Origin: Rhyacophila brunnea
Taxonomy: Eukaryota > Arthropoda > Insecta > Trichoptera > Rhyacophilidae
NCBI GenBank assembly: GCA_022495005.1
Contig: JAGYXB010001575.1
Span: forward strand, 124,001 to 188,000
Length of the DNA: 64,000 bases
Direction: 5' to 3'
In this document: positions 46,693-57,819 of the stretch, one piece after another
Numbering within the stretch: position 1 is the stretch's first letter
How the letters are laid out: every line of letters begins with the position of its first letter
The notes under the pieces: model-generated
Told to the model about the DNA's origin: nothing
The model's input: the letters and a program-made list of their open reading frames with translations, nothing else
The model's database searches: none
Made by a program: the position numbers and the translations under genes

Positions 46693-47198
46693 GAAGTTAT
46701 ACTTCTTTGGCGTAACAAAACAAAAATAAAACTTGTGATAAACTAGATTCTTTGACTAGCTCCTAATTATATTGCTAAATTACACACTCAAGAAAAAAGA
46801 CCGCTTATTGGAACGCCGTTGGTTTATTTCTATACACTTTAACTTATATTACTAAATTATATAATGCTATCTCGTTGTTTTTATTTTTAAAGTACCAACT
46901 GTCACTCTGACGTTTAATTGTTTGTTTACGTAAGGAATTGCAAATGGCCGACAATAATAAATTCGCTGCCTAGGCAACGGAACAATTCTAAACTATAATA
47001 TTATACTGTATAATCACGATTGCAGCACCATATCGTGGCGTAAAGGTAGTGCGTTTGGCTGATAACCGAACAATCGGTGGTTCGAATCCATTCGAGTGCG
47101 TTTTTTTCGTGTGAAAAAATAAATTATGTGTTACATGTCACACGCCAAAAATACACTCTGATCTGATTTCCCAAACGCGTCAAAAGAAGTATAACTTC
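46693..47198 (+). mobile_element. tRNA-bearing TIR element, copy 2
   Basis: The left end is GAAGTTATACTTCTTTGGCG. The right end, reversed, is GAAGTTATACTTCTTTTGAC, GCGTTTGGG. Between them is a tRNA-like promoter unit (47032-47100). The pairing of a Pol III-type core with inverted ends is unusual. Flanks (GCTTTA / AAAAAT) give no clear TSD. Copy 1 lies inverted at 3511-4200. Confidence 0.75.
47032..47100 (+). repeat. tRNA-like core (Ile-GAT-like)
   Basis: TGGCGTAAAGG serves as an A-box-like start. The stem TTTGG/CCGAA closes the loop CTGATAA (anticodon GAT), and the B box is GGTTCGAATCC. The acceptor stem is not convincing, so I do not call a functional tRNA. Very similar to the core at 3983-4049. 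Confidence 0.65.
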
Positions 47199-48651
47199 AA
47201 AAATATTAAAATATTACAGATAATACATATATATCTTTTAAATATAGAAAATCTATATAAATGACAGTACATAGGTAATATTATTTTTTATGGTCACATA
47301 TTATTTTGTTGAAAAATGTTGTTTTAAAGGCCCCCAGTTTATGGAGGTAAATATTATTAATACTCTATCTTGCAACGCAACTGGTAATTTACCATTTTTA
47401 CCAATAAAAGCACTAATAAAGAAATGTGCACTTTGAAAACTTGGAATACATTTTAATAATAAAAGAGTCATTTCATGTTGTGTGGCGTTTCTTTAAAAAT
47501 GGCCTCCATCTTATTTACTACACCCTCTCGTCAAGAGCAATTAAAATTAGCTGTAGTTGATTAATATAAAAGAAACTAATTATAACACAATAATTTTGAT
47601 ACGATGACTGTTTTGGTCGCCATGTTGAATATCTCATACTATGGACTTTTAACAATATTTTAGAGCCGTTTTCAAATTCTGCATCCCCAAAAACATAAAT
47701 TTTTCACCTAAAATTAATTATATAAAATAATTTAAATTTGATGCGGGCAATTTTGGAAACATGGCCACCATTTTCTCGGAGTGCAAAGTTTTAGGTGGCT
47801 CTTCTTTCTAAACATCGACAATGCGTATGGACAAGACATACTATGATAAGTATGACACTCTCTTCAAAAAGTGCAGATTTACTCTAAAAACATGTATTGC
47901 ATTGTCAACTACTACCAATTGCAATTAAATTACTAAGCAGACATACTGTATTATTTATAGTATATTATGGCCGCTATCACTAACAGTATTTGTATCGCGC
48001 AAGCTGTATTGCATTGTCTCACTCGGCGCCCCTTATATTGTTTATTATTTCCTGGCCAAACTTATAAATTAGTACATTTAATAAGACAGCCTTTCAAAAA
48101 TCATACATTAATTCGGCATACTTTATAATATTATGTAGTATTGTCAAAAAATATAAAAAAGTATTTTAAGACTAACCTAAAGATCATTGTATTAATTTGT
48201 ACACCCTGTTCTTAAAACAATAATGGCATTCCGTACTGTGACACCGTGTATCGTAGCTTTGTCTCATTGTTTAAAGTGTACAACAATTAATCTTGTGGGA
48301 AATCTGTTTGTTTTGCCTGCGGCGCTGTGACCGACGTCGGTCGGCATGCGCTCTCGATTATCACCCACTGATAAAAAGACGTTCCTAATGTAAATCACTT
48401 ATGTGGTGCATTACTATGCATTTCTGTTTGACGTGAATTATGATCGTAATGTTTATGAAGAACAATTATTATTTTTGTATTGAATATATTATGAAGGAGA
48501 ATATAAATACTGTTTTATAAATAGTGATCAATATATTGATAATATTTATTTAATATATTCAATATTCAAAAGATACAACTGGTCGTGGTTATAATATTAT
48601 AAATAAAAGTACGTTTTATTTCTAATAACATGTTGTTCTACCAGTAATTAA
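47199..48651. other. No gene recognised
   Basis: AT-rich. Several CCATGTTG / ACATGGCCACCATTTTC-like words occur near 47620-47780, but no ORF longer than chance. 48300-48360 is slightly GC-richer. Confidence 0.4.
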
Positions 48652-49452
48652 GGGGAAGAGGCATGCCAGCAGAGAACCTAGCGGAAAAATACGAAGCTTG
48701 CAATTTGAGATTTTTTTTGATAATTTACAATTTCAACTGTATTAATTAATAAATATGTATCTGAAAACATTAAAAAGATTTTTCGTTTTTTTTTAAATTT
48801 AAAGATAAACTTAAAATTGTAAAAACAATGTAATAAAATTTGAATTCGTTGCAGGGTCACATCTTATTATTACATTATATTTTATGGTCATATTTATTAT
48901 TAAAATTTAGTTTATTGAGTTTAAGATTTTTTGTCGTTTTGATTTTTGACTATCTGACTATTTGACTATCTACTATTTGACATCGATTTTTATAAAAATA
49001 TAAATGTGTCTAACTTGAAATCCTTATTATTTATATCAAATTTTATTTTAGGCATGGTCCCAATATTGAAGCTCGATTCGATATAAATAAAAAGGATATC
49101 AAGTTATACACATTTATATTTTTATAAAAATCGATGTTTTTTAAAATAAATATAAAAAATATCAAAACGATGAATTAGTCAAAAATCTAAAACTTAATAA
49201 ACTAAATTTTAATAATACGTATGACCATAAAATATAATGTAATAATAAGATGTGACCCTGCAACGAATTCACATTTTTTTAAAATTGTAAGTTTATCTTT
49301 AAATTTAAAAAAAAAATAAAAAATCTTTTTAATGTTTTCAGATACATATTTATTAATTAATACAGTTGAAATTATAAATTATCAAAAAAAAAATCTCAAA
49401 TTGCAAGCTTCGTATTTTTCCGCTAGGTTCTCTCCTGACGTGCCTCTCCCCC
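48652..49452. mobile_element. Large foldback element, about 370-bp arms, TTAA flanks
   Basis: The left arm begins GGGGAAGAGGCATGCC, AGCAGAGAACCTAGCGG. The right arm reversed begins GGGGGAGAGGCACGTC, AGGAGAGAACCTAGCGG. The arms stay alignable (about 95% by eye) through TACGAAGCTTGCAATTTGAG, GTATCTGAAAACATTAAAAA and GTTGCAGGGTCACATC, to a short loop near 49050. TTAA flanks both sides (48648-48651, 49453-49456). No ORF. A degenerate relative is at 6437-7625. Confidence 0.88.
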
Positions 49453-49472
49453 TTAAGAGTGAAAAACAATAT

Positions 49473-49650
49473 ACGCGAGTGGTAGTATGTTCACTTCTGA
49501 AGCCTTAGTTCAACTCCCACATCTGAAAATTTACACTTTGTTCTTTCAACTTGTGTTTGGATAGAATAAAAATGTTATTAATGGATTAAACAAATTAAAA
49601 AAAAACAACTGAGAAACCTCTTTGCGAGGTCCACAAGATTGAAATTAATA
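49473..49650 (+). repeat. S1-related SINE, diverged copy
   Basis: ACACTTTGTTCTTTCAACTTG, GGATTAAACAAATT and GAAACCTCTTTGCGAGGTCC follow the S1 order. The tail hairpin is present with altered bases (ACCTC-TTTGC-GAGGT), so the pairing is kept although the sequence changed. Confidence 0.6.
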
Positions 49651-49749
49651 TTGTTAATATCGTGATGATAAAATGGCAATAAAGATGGTTGCTGATATTA
49701 ACGGAATTTGAAATAACACATCAAATGTGTAATTAAGATACTTCAGCCT

Positions 49750-49812
49750 ATTAGTAGCTTAATCAGTAAAGCTCATCACCCGGACTGCGATAGATATGAG
49801 TTAATGTTACAT
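49750..49812 (+). repeat. S3 tRNA-like SINE relic
   Basis: TTAGTAGCTTAATCAGTAAA, GCTCATCACCCGGACTGC, then AGATATGAGTTAATGTTAC. Same family as the relic around 14475-14935. No tail recognised. Confidence 0.45.
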
Positions 49813-49904
49813 TTAGTATAAAAGGATTTTCTTATAAGCATATTTCAGAGGTCGTTCAAAATTCTGTATATTGAATCAATAATTTTAATAAACATACACC
49901 ATTT

Positions 49905-50322
49905 TTACAACGTTTTTCTTAGCTCGTATTCTTATTTGTCCGGTGGTTCTTTGTCCGGTACAAATCTTGCAATCGATTTTTAACTAACTTCCCGACTAGC
50001 TAGACATTTGAAACTTTTATAATATATCAGAACACGATGCCAGTGCATTTTTTTTAATACTTTTAGCCATCCTTAAGTAGAATTGAATTAATTTTCAGTT
50101 AATTCTGTTTTGTATAAAAAGTTATTTCGACACCATTATCGGTTGCTAGGGGTCTGGGGTCCTAGCAACTAAGTTATTAATATATACGTGCGTTAATATG
50201 GAAATCAATATGACATGTCAAGTACAAATTTTTTTGATCGTTTAAGCTAGCCAAGTCAAGTTTATATGGTTCAATAGAATTTAAAAACGTTGTATATAAA
50301 AAGTTCTTTTTATCTTGTAATT
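49905..50322 (+). mobile_element. Helentron-like (HINE-like) family, reference copy
   Basis: The 5' end is TTACAACGTTTTTCTTAGC. The same 11-mer recurs inverted (AAAAACGTTGT) about 33 bp before the 3' end. It is followed by a perfect hairpin ATAAAAAG-TT-CTTTTTAT and the end CTTGTAA. Sub-terminal inverted repeats plus a 3' hairpin are typical of non-autonomous Helentron elements (DINE-1 group). An internal GTTGCTAGG..CCTAGCAAC hairpin is also conserved. No ORF. Six copies in the window. Confidence 0.75.
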
Positions 50323-51080
50323 ATTATTATTTTGTATAAACGTAAATATTACCTCACATCTTTCAGTGTCTAGATAATTGGTCTTATTCGTTGAGCTATC
50401 GATCTATCTATGATTCATTCGAATAATATTTCTGTTTTTTCAATTGCAATAATTAAGTTTTGAATAAAAAAAAATTATTACTTTCATATTTAAATATATA
50501 TATATATTTCAACAGCGAACAATGCCCACATAGGAATATAAATAATAGTTGTGTTTTAGACATGAATGTGTTAAAAGCTCTGTGGCTTACTGAATAAGCT
50601 CGCGTGGTATGCAGGAGAGACAAGTGTGACGCTGGATTATTGTTGGGTTCTGATCGCCGCGGGCTGAACGGGTTTACTCGAGTATTTTTCATACTTACTG
50701 ACCACTAGGTTATATTCCCACGGTACGTATAGACTTCTCGCAGTATGTATGAGTTTACCATATATTATATTGTGATTCAATAATATAATAAATTTATGTA
50801 GTAAATTAATACTAATGAATATTTTTATATACCGACTGAAGTTGCATATATTACCCTCTAACACTTTCGATTAAACTGTTTTTTGTTCTGGGTTTTCATC
50901 AGTAACATAACATTTATTACTATTTAATAATTATGTATACAACGGTAAAAATGTCATAAATCTAAATTCGATATTTTATTTATCAAAAGACTATAATTTT
51001 TGTTTTCGTCAATTTTATCTAAAACCCCATTAAACAATACCAAACCATGCTCATATATATTTCTTCCAGTCACCTCTTAA
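50323..51080. other. No gene recognised
   Basis: Two overlapping minus-strand frames (50453-50692, 50637-50864) have no recognisable content. A TA run lies at 50494. Confidence 0.4.
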
Positions 51081-51303
51081 GCCGCGTTGACACGATCCAA
51101 GTACGATCCAACTTGACTTGGACCGAGCGCACTCTTATGAGACATCTTCATACTAATTATTACTATCCAAGCTAGCTTGAGTAGGACGCGGTCCAAGTAG
51201 CTTGGATAGGAGTAATTTGTATGAATATGTACCGTACGAGTGCGCTTGGATGGCGCTCGGTCCAAGTGTACTTGGATCGTACTTGGCCCGTGTTAACGCG
51301 GCT
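51081..51303. mobile_element. Foldback MITE with CCAAGT iterons and TTAA flanks
   Basis: The left end is GCCGCGTTGACACGATCC. The right end, reversed, is AGCCGCGTTAACACGGGCC. The arms (about 100 bp) pair through CCAAGTACGATCCAA, CTTGGACCGAGCGC and TATCCAAGCT. TCCAAG / CTTGGA occurs about ten times. TTAA flanks it (51077-51080, 51304-51307). Confidence 0.8.
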
Positions 51304-51509
51304 TTAAAAAGTTCCAATTTGAATGCCAAAAGGATAACATTAAGCAATTATCAAAACCAATAAACAAACACGGTACTACAGCGTGATAGCATGCATATAC
51401 AAATGGTGCGCTCCAAGGCCATGAGTATAGTTATGACACAGCCAATATTTCGGGACTTCCTCTGCTCACCATCAATAATTAAAGGTTAGTGCCCGGAGTT
51501 CCCCAGTTA

Positions 51510-52308
51510 GATTAGTTAGCAGACGACCTCAACATGATGACCAGATCCATACAAATTGTGAAGAAAGAATTTGACCACCTCCAATGGGCCGCACTAGAGA
51601 TTGGCTTAAGAGTAAATGAAAACAAAACTAAAGTCATGGTACGGCCAAAGTTCCAGTTTTGGAAACCATCAATTTGAGATTGTCAACCGGTTCAAATACC
51701 TGGGTTCCAATCTTATAAAAGAGAACGAGGAACTAGAAGAAATAAAAGCCCGAATAACCGCTGATAATAAATAGTACTTCTCATTGCTGCCCGAATTCAA
51801 ATCCAGATATGTCCACAGAAAAACTAAGACCCGGCTCTATAAAACCGTCATACGCACAGTCGTTAAATACGGGTACGAGTCATGGACGCTAAATATGAAA
51901 GCAGCTGAAATGGTGGACTGCTTTGAGAGAAAGATCCTTAGGCGGATATACGGACCCATGAATGATAGTGGGGAGTGGAGAATTAGGTACAACACGGAAC
52001 TATACCGCTTATACCAAGATTCAAAACTCTCCACTTTCATAAAACTCCAGAGGCTAAACTGGGCAGGCCATGTCCAGCGTATGCCTGAGTCACGGATACC
52101 GAAGAAGATTCTCGAAGGAAACACAGGGGGAAAAAAGCCAGTGGGAAAGCCACGAACACGATGGGGTGGTAAATTACAAAAGATGCCAACCAGCTGCTCA
52201 AAATCAGGAACTGGATATGAACATGCGGTAGACCGTTCCAGCTGGAGGACGGCGGTGGAGGAGGCCAGAGCTCGACTTGAGCTGTAGCACCATCGAAGAA
52301 GAAGAAGA
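51510..52308 (+). pseudogene. 5'-truncated LINE with perfect 13-bp TSD
   Basis: The insertion starts at the reverse-transcriptase catalytic motif (LADDLNMMTRS, 51516 on) and continues ALEIGLRVNENKTKVM. After a frameshift comes FEIVNRFKYLGSNLIKENEE, then one TAG stop and YFSLLPEFKSRY. A clean 167-codon frame follows (51784-52287) with VVKYGYESWTLNMKAAEMVD, FERKILRRIYGPMND and LNWAGHVQRMPES, GKPRTRW. It ends in (GAA)n. It is flanked by AGTTCCCCAGTTA at 51497-51509 and 52309-52321. Endonuclease and most RT are missing, so it is dead on arrival. Confidence 0.92.
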
Positions 52309-52476
52309 AGTTCCCCAGTTAACCCTACTCTATAACTATCGGACAACTCAAATTACAACACACAAATATATCGCCAGTTTTATTTCTATTGAAATTATGC
52401 TGCACTGGAGTAGACTATTGTAAAATACTTACTGTAGTGTAGCCGTGGCTTGAAACTTATTAACAATGGTTTCTGG

Positions 52477-53201
52477 TAGAGATTCCAATCCCGGGATCCC
52501 GAGCTATTTTTGATGCCTATGAATCCCGGGATTGGTAAACATAATCCCGAAGATTTCGGGATTGATTTTTTTATCAATTTTTATGGAAAATAAAATAAAA
52601 ATGAAAATATAATAGAAAAAATACTTTTAATAACAAATAACTAAATTAGAAATAAAAGAGTTTGAATGAAATTTGATTTATAACCATGTGTAAGTTGCCG
52701 ATTCATTTTATTTTTTCATATAAATTAATAAAAATGAGAAAGTTTGGAAAAAAAATGCTTCGCACTTTTAACAAAGTAATTTCACCATGATCTTAATACG
52801 TTGTACGGCGGTTTCATATTTGGTTGACTAATAAGATTTATGAAGTGGAAAGGCCATGCACCACGATTTGCTTTACTATTTTAAATCTCGCTAACCCATT
52901 CATTAAGTCTTTACTATCAGAAACAGCAATCTCATATTAAATTCACATTATTATTTATATTACAATATTATTTACTCCATTAAACTAATGTATTTTCAAG
53001 ATTGAACGTACACAATATTAACAATAAAAATGTCTTAAATAGTATAAATTATACTAGATTTATTTTTGACCTATTTTATCAATGTTATTTGTAAATATAA
53101 AAAAAATATATTTACTATGGAAAATATGCCAATCCCGGGATTGTCAAATTGTAATCCAAAAATCCCGGGATCAGAATTTTGGCTCGGGATTAGATTCCCC
53201 A
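52477..53201. mobile_element. hAT-type element with AATCCCG iterons, copy 2
   Basis: Collinear with 16951-17685. The ends are TAGAGATTCCAATCCCGGGA and, reversed, TGGGGAATCTAATCCCGAGC. The flanks are GTTTCTGG and GTGACAGG, which match at 5 of 8 positions, so the duplication is mutated or the insertion is older. Same orientation as copy 1. Confidence 0.82.
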
Positions 53202-53209
53202 GTGACAGG

Positions 53210-53822
53210 TGATTCAAAATCTTACCTATAATGTCTCAGAGTTATTGATATGCTATTCTCTATCTGAAAAAAAACTATGAGGTAGACGATAAGAAATTTT
53301 ACACAGAAACTTTCAAACGTATGTGTATTTAAATAGAATAAAACGAGATATGGCATACATGCACTTCATTTATAATTAATGAAAACATTAATTAATTACG
53401 AAAAATTTTCTACATGTAAAACTGTGGTACAGTAAATTAAAACATAAAGGTAACGTTAAAATATACGTACATGGAATATATACATATATATAAAATATTG
53501 CGACAATTAATGTCGATGTTTCCATGTTTCTCGCATACTCCTTGAAACATTGCCTCCACGCACGCATAGCTATGACAAAAATACATACTTACATAGTAGC
53601 TAACGATGTTCTGAGATTATATTAACAAACGGCTCGTTATGTTTATCTAAAACTTTTATTTATTTTTAGATAGGTGAGTAAGAAAATTAAATTGACACAT
53701 AACTGATTTCTATATGATATTAATTTTATTAATTATTTGTATTTATTGATTACGATAAAACAATAAACGTAACCGTAATGAACCAGATATCTACTATTTT
53801 GTGATGGTAAACATATAAACAT
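53210..53822. other. Nothing recognised
   Basis: AT-rich without a supported feature. Confidence 0.45.
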
Positions 53823-54066
53823 CCACGATGGCCGCGCGTGTTAAGCGTCGGCCTATAGTGTCGTGGGTGCCAGGTTCGAATCCTGGGTCTGGCAAGTACA
53901 CATATTGTTTTTCAATTTGTGTATGAATCAGAGTATGGATCTAATAGGTTGAGCAAGTGGCTGACATCCATTTCTCGTAAAACTAAATCTGTAAATACAT
54001 ACCTCGACTCTGTGGAAGCCCATATGATCTTATTAGATCGGATATGGTCAAAGAAGAAAAAACATA
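53823..54066 (+). mobile_element. S1 SINE, full length
   Basis: Head CCACGATGGCCGCGCGTG, TTAAGCGTCGGCC, B box GGTTCGAATCC, the TTTTTCAATTTGTGTATGAA and GGTTGAGCAAGTGGCTGAC body, a hairpin with one changed base (CCTCGAC-TCT-GTGGAAG), and GATCGGATATGGTC plus an A-rich tail. The flanks AAACATATAAAC (53808) and AAACATATGAAA (54060) look like a slightly diverged TSD. Confidence 0.9.
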
Positions 54067-54115
54067 TGAAAACGTTGAATGGCAATTTTCGCTTTATGAT
54101 GGTCAAAGACGAAGG

Positions 54116-54397
54116 CTACTTGAAATTATCAATTACTTTTACCTTACTATCACCAATATGAATTATTATGTGTTTTAAATATTGACATCGGGCTCTCATT
54201 AGAGGTGAGTTAGAAATACTGTCACCAGTTTGTGTACTCAAGTTTCGGATGAAACTACCCATACTCAGTATGTGTGGCCCAATAAACTTATTCCAAAAAA
54301 CTTGTGATGATATCATCGCGAGTCGCTGTTCTGTGCACTCGCCAGTTAGTAGACTTTCAACACTATTGCCATTAAATGCGCTCGAACGATATAGCAC
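54116..54397 (-). other. 93-codon open frame, unidentified
   Basis: It contains AFNGNSVESLLTGECTEQRL, FWNKFIGPHILSMGSFIRNL, STQTGD and ARCQYLKHIIIHIGDSKVKV. Composition is protein-like (balanced charged and hydrophobic residues, several Ser/Thr). I recognise no family, and no splice sites are convincing. It could be a host exon or a piece of an unknown element, or chance. Confidence 0.18.
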
Positions 54398-55168
54398 TTA
54401 AATATAGGTATATTTTAATTTATTAGTCTACTGCGTTCGAATGCATGAATAAGAGGTCATAAATTTTGTGTCGCAGCACAGTGGTGAGATGACGCACAGT
54501 TATATGACCGCTCATAACATGTTAAAAAAATCACTGTTATTCATTTTTGTTAACAAGAATATTGTAACCTAACAGAAAAACAACTCATAAATTTAAAATC
54601 TGTTTAAAATTTTATAATAAATGGGACTTTGCTCAGCGTATTTTTAGCGATTCTATTGAAGCCGATACACAGTCTGAGTTCCCTGAGCCGATACGTATTT
54701 CAAATACTAATAAGGAGTTGGTTTTAGTTTCAGTTGAGTATGAAACTTTTGTCGAATACGCACGCCAAACGCTCTACATAGTATTCCAAATACTAGTAAG
54801 TATTTTGGAACAAGTTTCTATACTAAGTATTTTTTTATACTGGTAGTAAGTATACTTAGTCTTCAAAATCGACCAGTTTTCCCCATCTCTAGTTCTCATA
54901 TAAGAACACGCAAGGCATGTATTTTTTTGAAATTTATTTATTAACAATTTACTTTATCACTTAAAATTTATGACAGATTTAATCAATGAATCATATCGGT
55001 AAAAGATACATCTCTATAAATTTTAAATAATAAATATCACTTTGTCACTGATTTATCATTTTTTCCACATAATAATTGTAACGGATGTTTGTTTATTTTT
55101 TAGCACGTTATCGCTAACATACTGTAAAATCTACACAAAGATCCCTTGTCTTTCATATGTGTAAATAT
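54398..55168. other. No gene; possible orphan hAT end
   Basis: CCAGTTTTCCCCATCTCTA ending near 54891, reversed, reads TAGAGATGGGGAAAACTGG, which looks like a hAT terminus. No matching left end is visible. The preceding 250 bp (AAGTATTT, AGTATACTTAG words) may belong to it. Confidence 0.3.
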
Positions 55169-55370
55169 TTTTCGACTGAGATGTGCAGGACACCTGCAAT
55201 GGATTGGCGATTCCGTAATAATTTCCGCTATCCGAGGGAAGACCCAGACAATATGGAGACGGATGCAAGAAAGTTGTTGCTGGTAGTTAACTGGAGGATA
55301 TCAGCGAAGAATTTGATGAGCCTAAGGCTTGTTTAGGGCTGCAGCGTCATCGAAGCAGAATAATAATAAT
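55169..55370 (+). pseudogene. LINE C-terminal relic, related to 51510
   Basis: FRLRCAGHLQWIGD matches the WAGHVQRM segment. After frameshifts the end reads CLGLQRHRSR with a (TAA)n-like tail, parallel to the ARLEL end of the 51510 copy. No frame is intact. Confidence 0.6.
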
Positions 55371-55998
55371 CTACGTTATTAGAGCATAATTTCCAATAAT
55401 TTATTATTGGTGTAATGATTAAATTAAATACATAAATAATTTAACAAAAGTTTTTCATGCTCTAGCAACACCAAATTTAGATATTTCAAAGTAATCTGAA
55501 GTATTTTGAACTCCAGAAAAGAAGAAAGTGTATTCTGATATTAGTATCTTGGATGGTGTATCAATTTTAACAAACGGTTTGACCAATTTTCAAAGTAACA
55601 TCACTAACTGCAGAATATTATCTGGAGAATTTATTCCAAATAAGAGATATATCAAAAGAAATGAGAAGCGCCAGAGGCAACAGAAGAATATAGCGAGATT
55701 ATAATAATATTGCGCCGCATAACCTGTGCTTTATGATATCATCATAACTTATAAATATTATCAGTAAAGGTAAACGCGACTGCGGCCCATAGATAAATTA
55801 CGATTCAAGGAAATAATGAGCCGAATAGGAAATTCCAATCCAAAGTATGGGGTTGACTGCTGGATAAATTTAAACTAATGGTTTACATTGTCAAAATGCA
55901 TCGATCGCGGGAAGGATTTTGGTTGATCGCACCATATAGGAATTGGGTCGAGAAAATGTAAAAAGAGTCTATTGTAGTAACATAATATAGACATAAAT
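55371..55998. other. Nothing recognised
   Basis: No supported feature. Confidence 0.45.
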
Positions 55999-56488
55999 AA
56001 TTACAAGATAAAAAGAACTTTTTATATACTACGTTTTTAAATTTTCTATTGAATCATATAAACTTGACAATTCTATGTATTAATAATTGAGGACAAATAA
56101 GGCAATTGTCAACAAATCATTTTTTGCTATTTTGCAACAAACAAATATAGAATACTGAAATTTCATTTTGATTTCCATAGTAACGCACGTATATATTAAT
56201 AATTTAGTTGCTAGGACCACCCTCTTAGCAATTAATAATAGTGAATTGGATTACGGATTTCTTCCAAAATAACTTTTCATAAAAAACAGAATTAACTGAA
56301 AATGAATTCAATTCTATTAAAAGATGGCTAAAGGTATTAAAAGAATGCATTGGCATCGTGTTCTGATATATTCTAAAAGTTTCAAATGTCTAGCTAGTCG
56401 GGAAGTTAGTTAAAAATCGATTGCATGATTTGTACTGGATAAACAACCACCGGACAAACAAGAGTACGAGCTAAGAAAAACGTGGTAA
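55999..56488 (-). mobile_element. Helentron-like family, copy 5
   Basis: Reverse orientation: AATTACAAGATAAAAAGAAC start, CAGAATTAACTGAAAATG, GCATTGGCATCGTGTTCTG, CTAGCTAGTCGGGAAGT and GAGCTAAGAAAAACGTGG end. It has an extra insertion of about 60 bp near 56070-56130. Confidence 0.78.
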
Positions 56489-56578
56489 AAAATAGAACTA
56501 AGGGTTTCAGTCGATAATTGAGTAGGTACTCATCACCAAAACAGATGACATAAACTGGCATTAACTAACTTATCGTAT

Positions 56579-57200
56579 TATTACGAGTTTGTATATCTTG
56601 GATCGATCATCAGTGGAAAGGGCGGATGCGAAGCGGAAATAAGAAGGCGCATACAGATTGCAAAAAATGCGATGACACGCCTTACCATTATATGGAAGGA
56701 TCGGGGAATTTCGATTGCCACAAAAATGATGCTTGTGCAAACATATGCATCGATATTTCTATACGGAGTCGAGTCGTGGACCCTGAAGGCAAGAGAACGG
56801 AAAGCAATTGATGCCTTTGAGATGTGGTGTTGGCGCCGAGTGCTTCGCATTTCTTGGACGGAGCACAGAACAAACCAGTCAATCATCCAGAGACTGAAAA
56901 TAAAGGAACGGCTCTCGACGATATATCTGAGAAGAATTCTGCAGTTTTTTGGACATATTGTCAGGCGCGGACCGGACAACCTGGAGAGACTGGTAGTTTT
57001 GGGTAGCCTCCAGGGAAGGCGAAGCAGAGGAAGAGCGTCTGCGCGATGGAGCGACCAAGTGAAAGAGCTGACTGGGGGCACCATCCATTCTGCCCTGAGA
57101 GAAGCGGAAGATCGAGAAGGATGGAAAGTCTTGGCCGCTCAAAGGATGGCGAAATTTAAATGTGGTCACGATCCTCAGCCATGAGTGCACGATCAAGAAG
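56579..57200 (+). pseudogene. Non-LTR retrotransposon RT C-terminal region, open frame
   Basis: One uninterrupted frame to a stop at 57184: YEFVYLGSIISGKGGCEAEI, RRRIQIAKNAMTRL, LFGVESWT-type YGVESWTLKARERKAI, FEMWCWRRVLRISWTEHRTN, LQFFGHIVRRGPDNLERL and GRRSRGRASARWSDQ, ending GHDPQP. This matches the C-terminus of the proteins annotated as endonuclease-reverse transcriptase in insects. The catalytic YADD and the endonuclease are missing upstream, so it is a 5'-truncated copy. It ends in AGAAGAAG. The lack of stops suggests recent insertion. Confidence 0.9.
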
Positions 57201-57819
57201 AAGTAACGTGTAGTCGAATCGCACTATTAAAATAATAAACAACTATGAAAAACTAAACTTAGTAATTGGATATAATACACAATTCAAATATAATTGAAAT
57301 AAAATCAACTAGATTCGGTACATGCTTTTTGCATTATGATTTTATTTATATATTTTGTATTGATTTATTCAACGAATTCTGGATTTCCTCAGGGTTCGTG
57401 CATAGTTTCAAGTCCTGCTGTGGTTATATATTTCGCACCCCTAGTTTTAAACTATTACAAGTCGAAAAAGTGACATTTTGAGTTAATAATGCAGAATGGT
57501 TGAAAATATCATTATTTATCTGGTCAAAAACTATCACAAGTCTAAATGAATTCTACGGAAATACAGGACAGAAAGAATAGTCTATAATTTTTATAAATAG
57601 TATTATGTGATATTTAAAGACTATGCTATTTTGAGTTGTTTTAGTCTTAAATTAGGATTCAAATTTTTAGCGAGTTTAAGACTATGACATCTTGAATTAT
57701 CATAGGTCAGGAATGGACAAAGTAAATAAAACTTGTGTTGTGGTCACACTGGTGACTAGCCATTCTGAAAACATTGACAATTTGACAGTAGTTTGTTGAT
57801 AAACACAATAATAAATAAA

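Noticed and set aside
51837..52346. 169-codon minus-strand open frame
   Set aside because: Antisense shadow of the LINE frame at 51784-52287.
56581..57084. 167-codon minus-strand open frame
   Set aside because: Antisense shadow of the LINE frame at 56579-57184.
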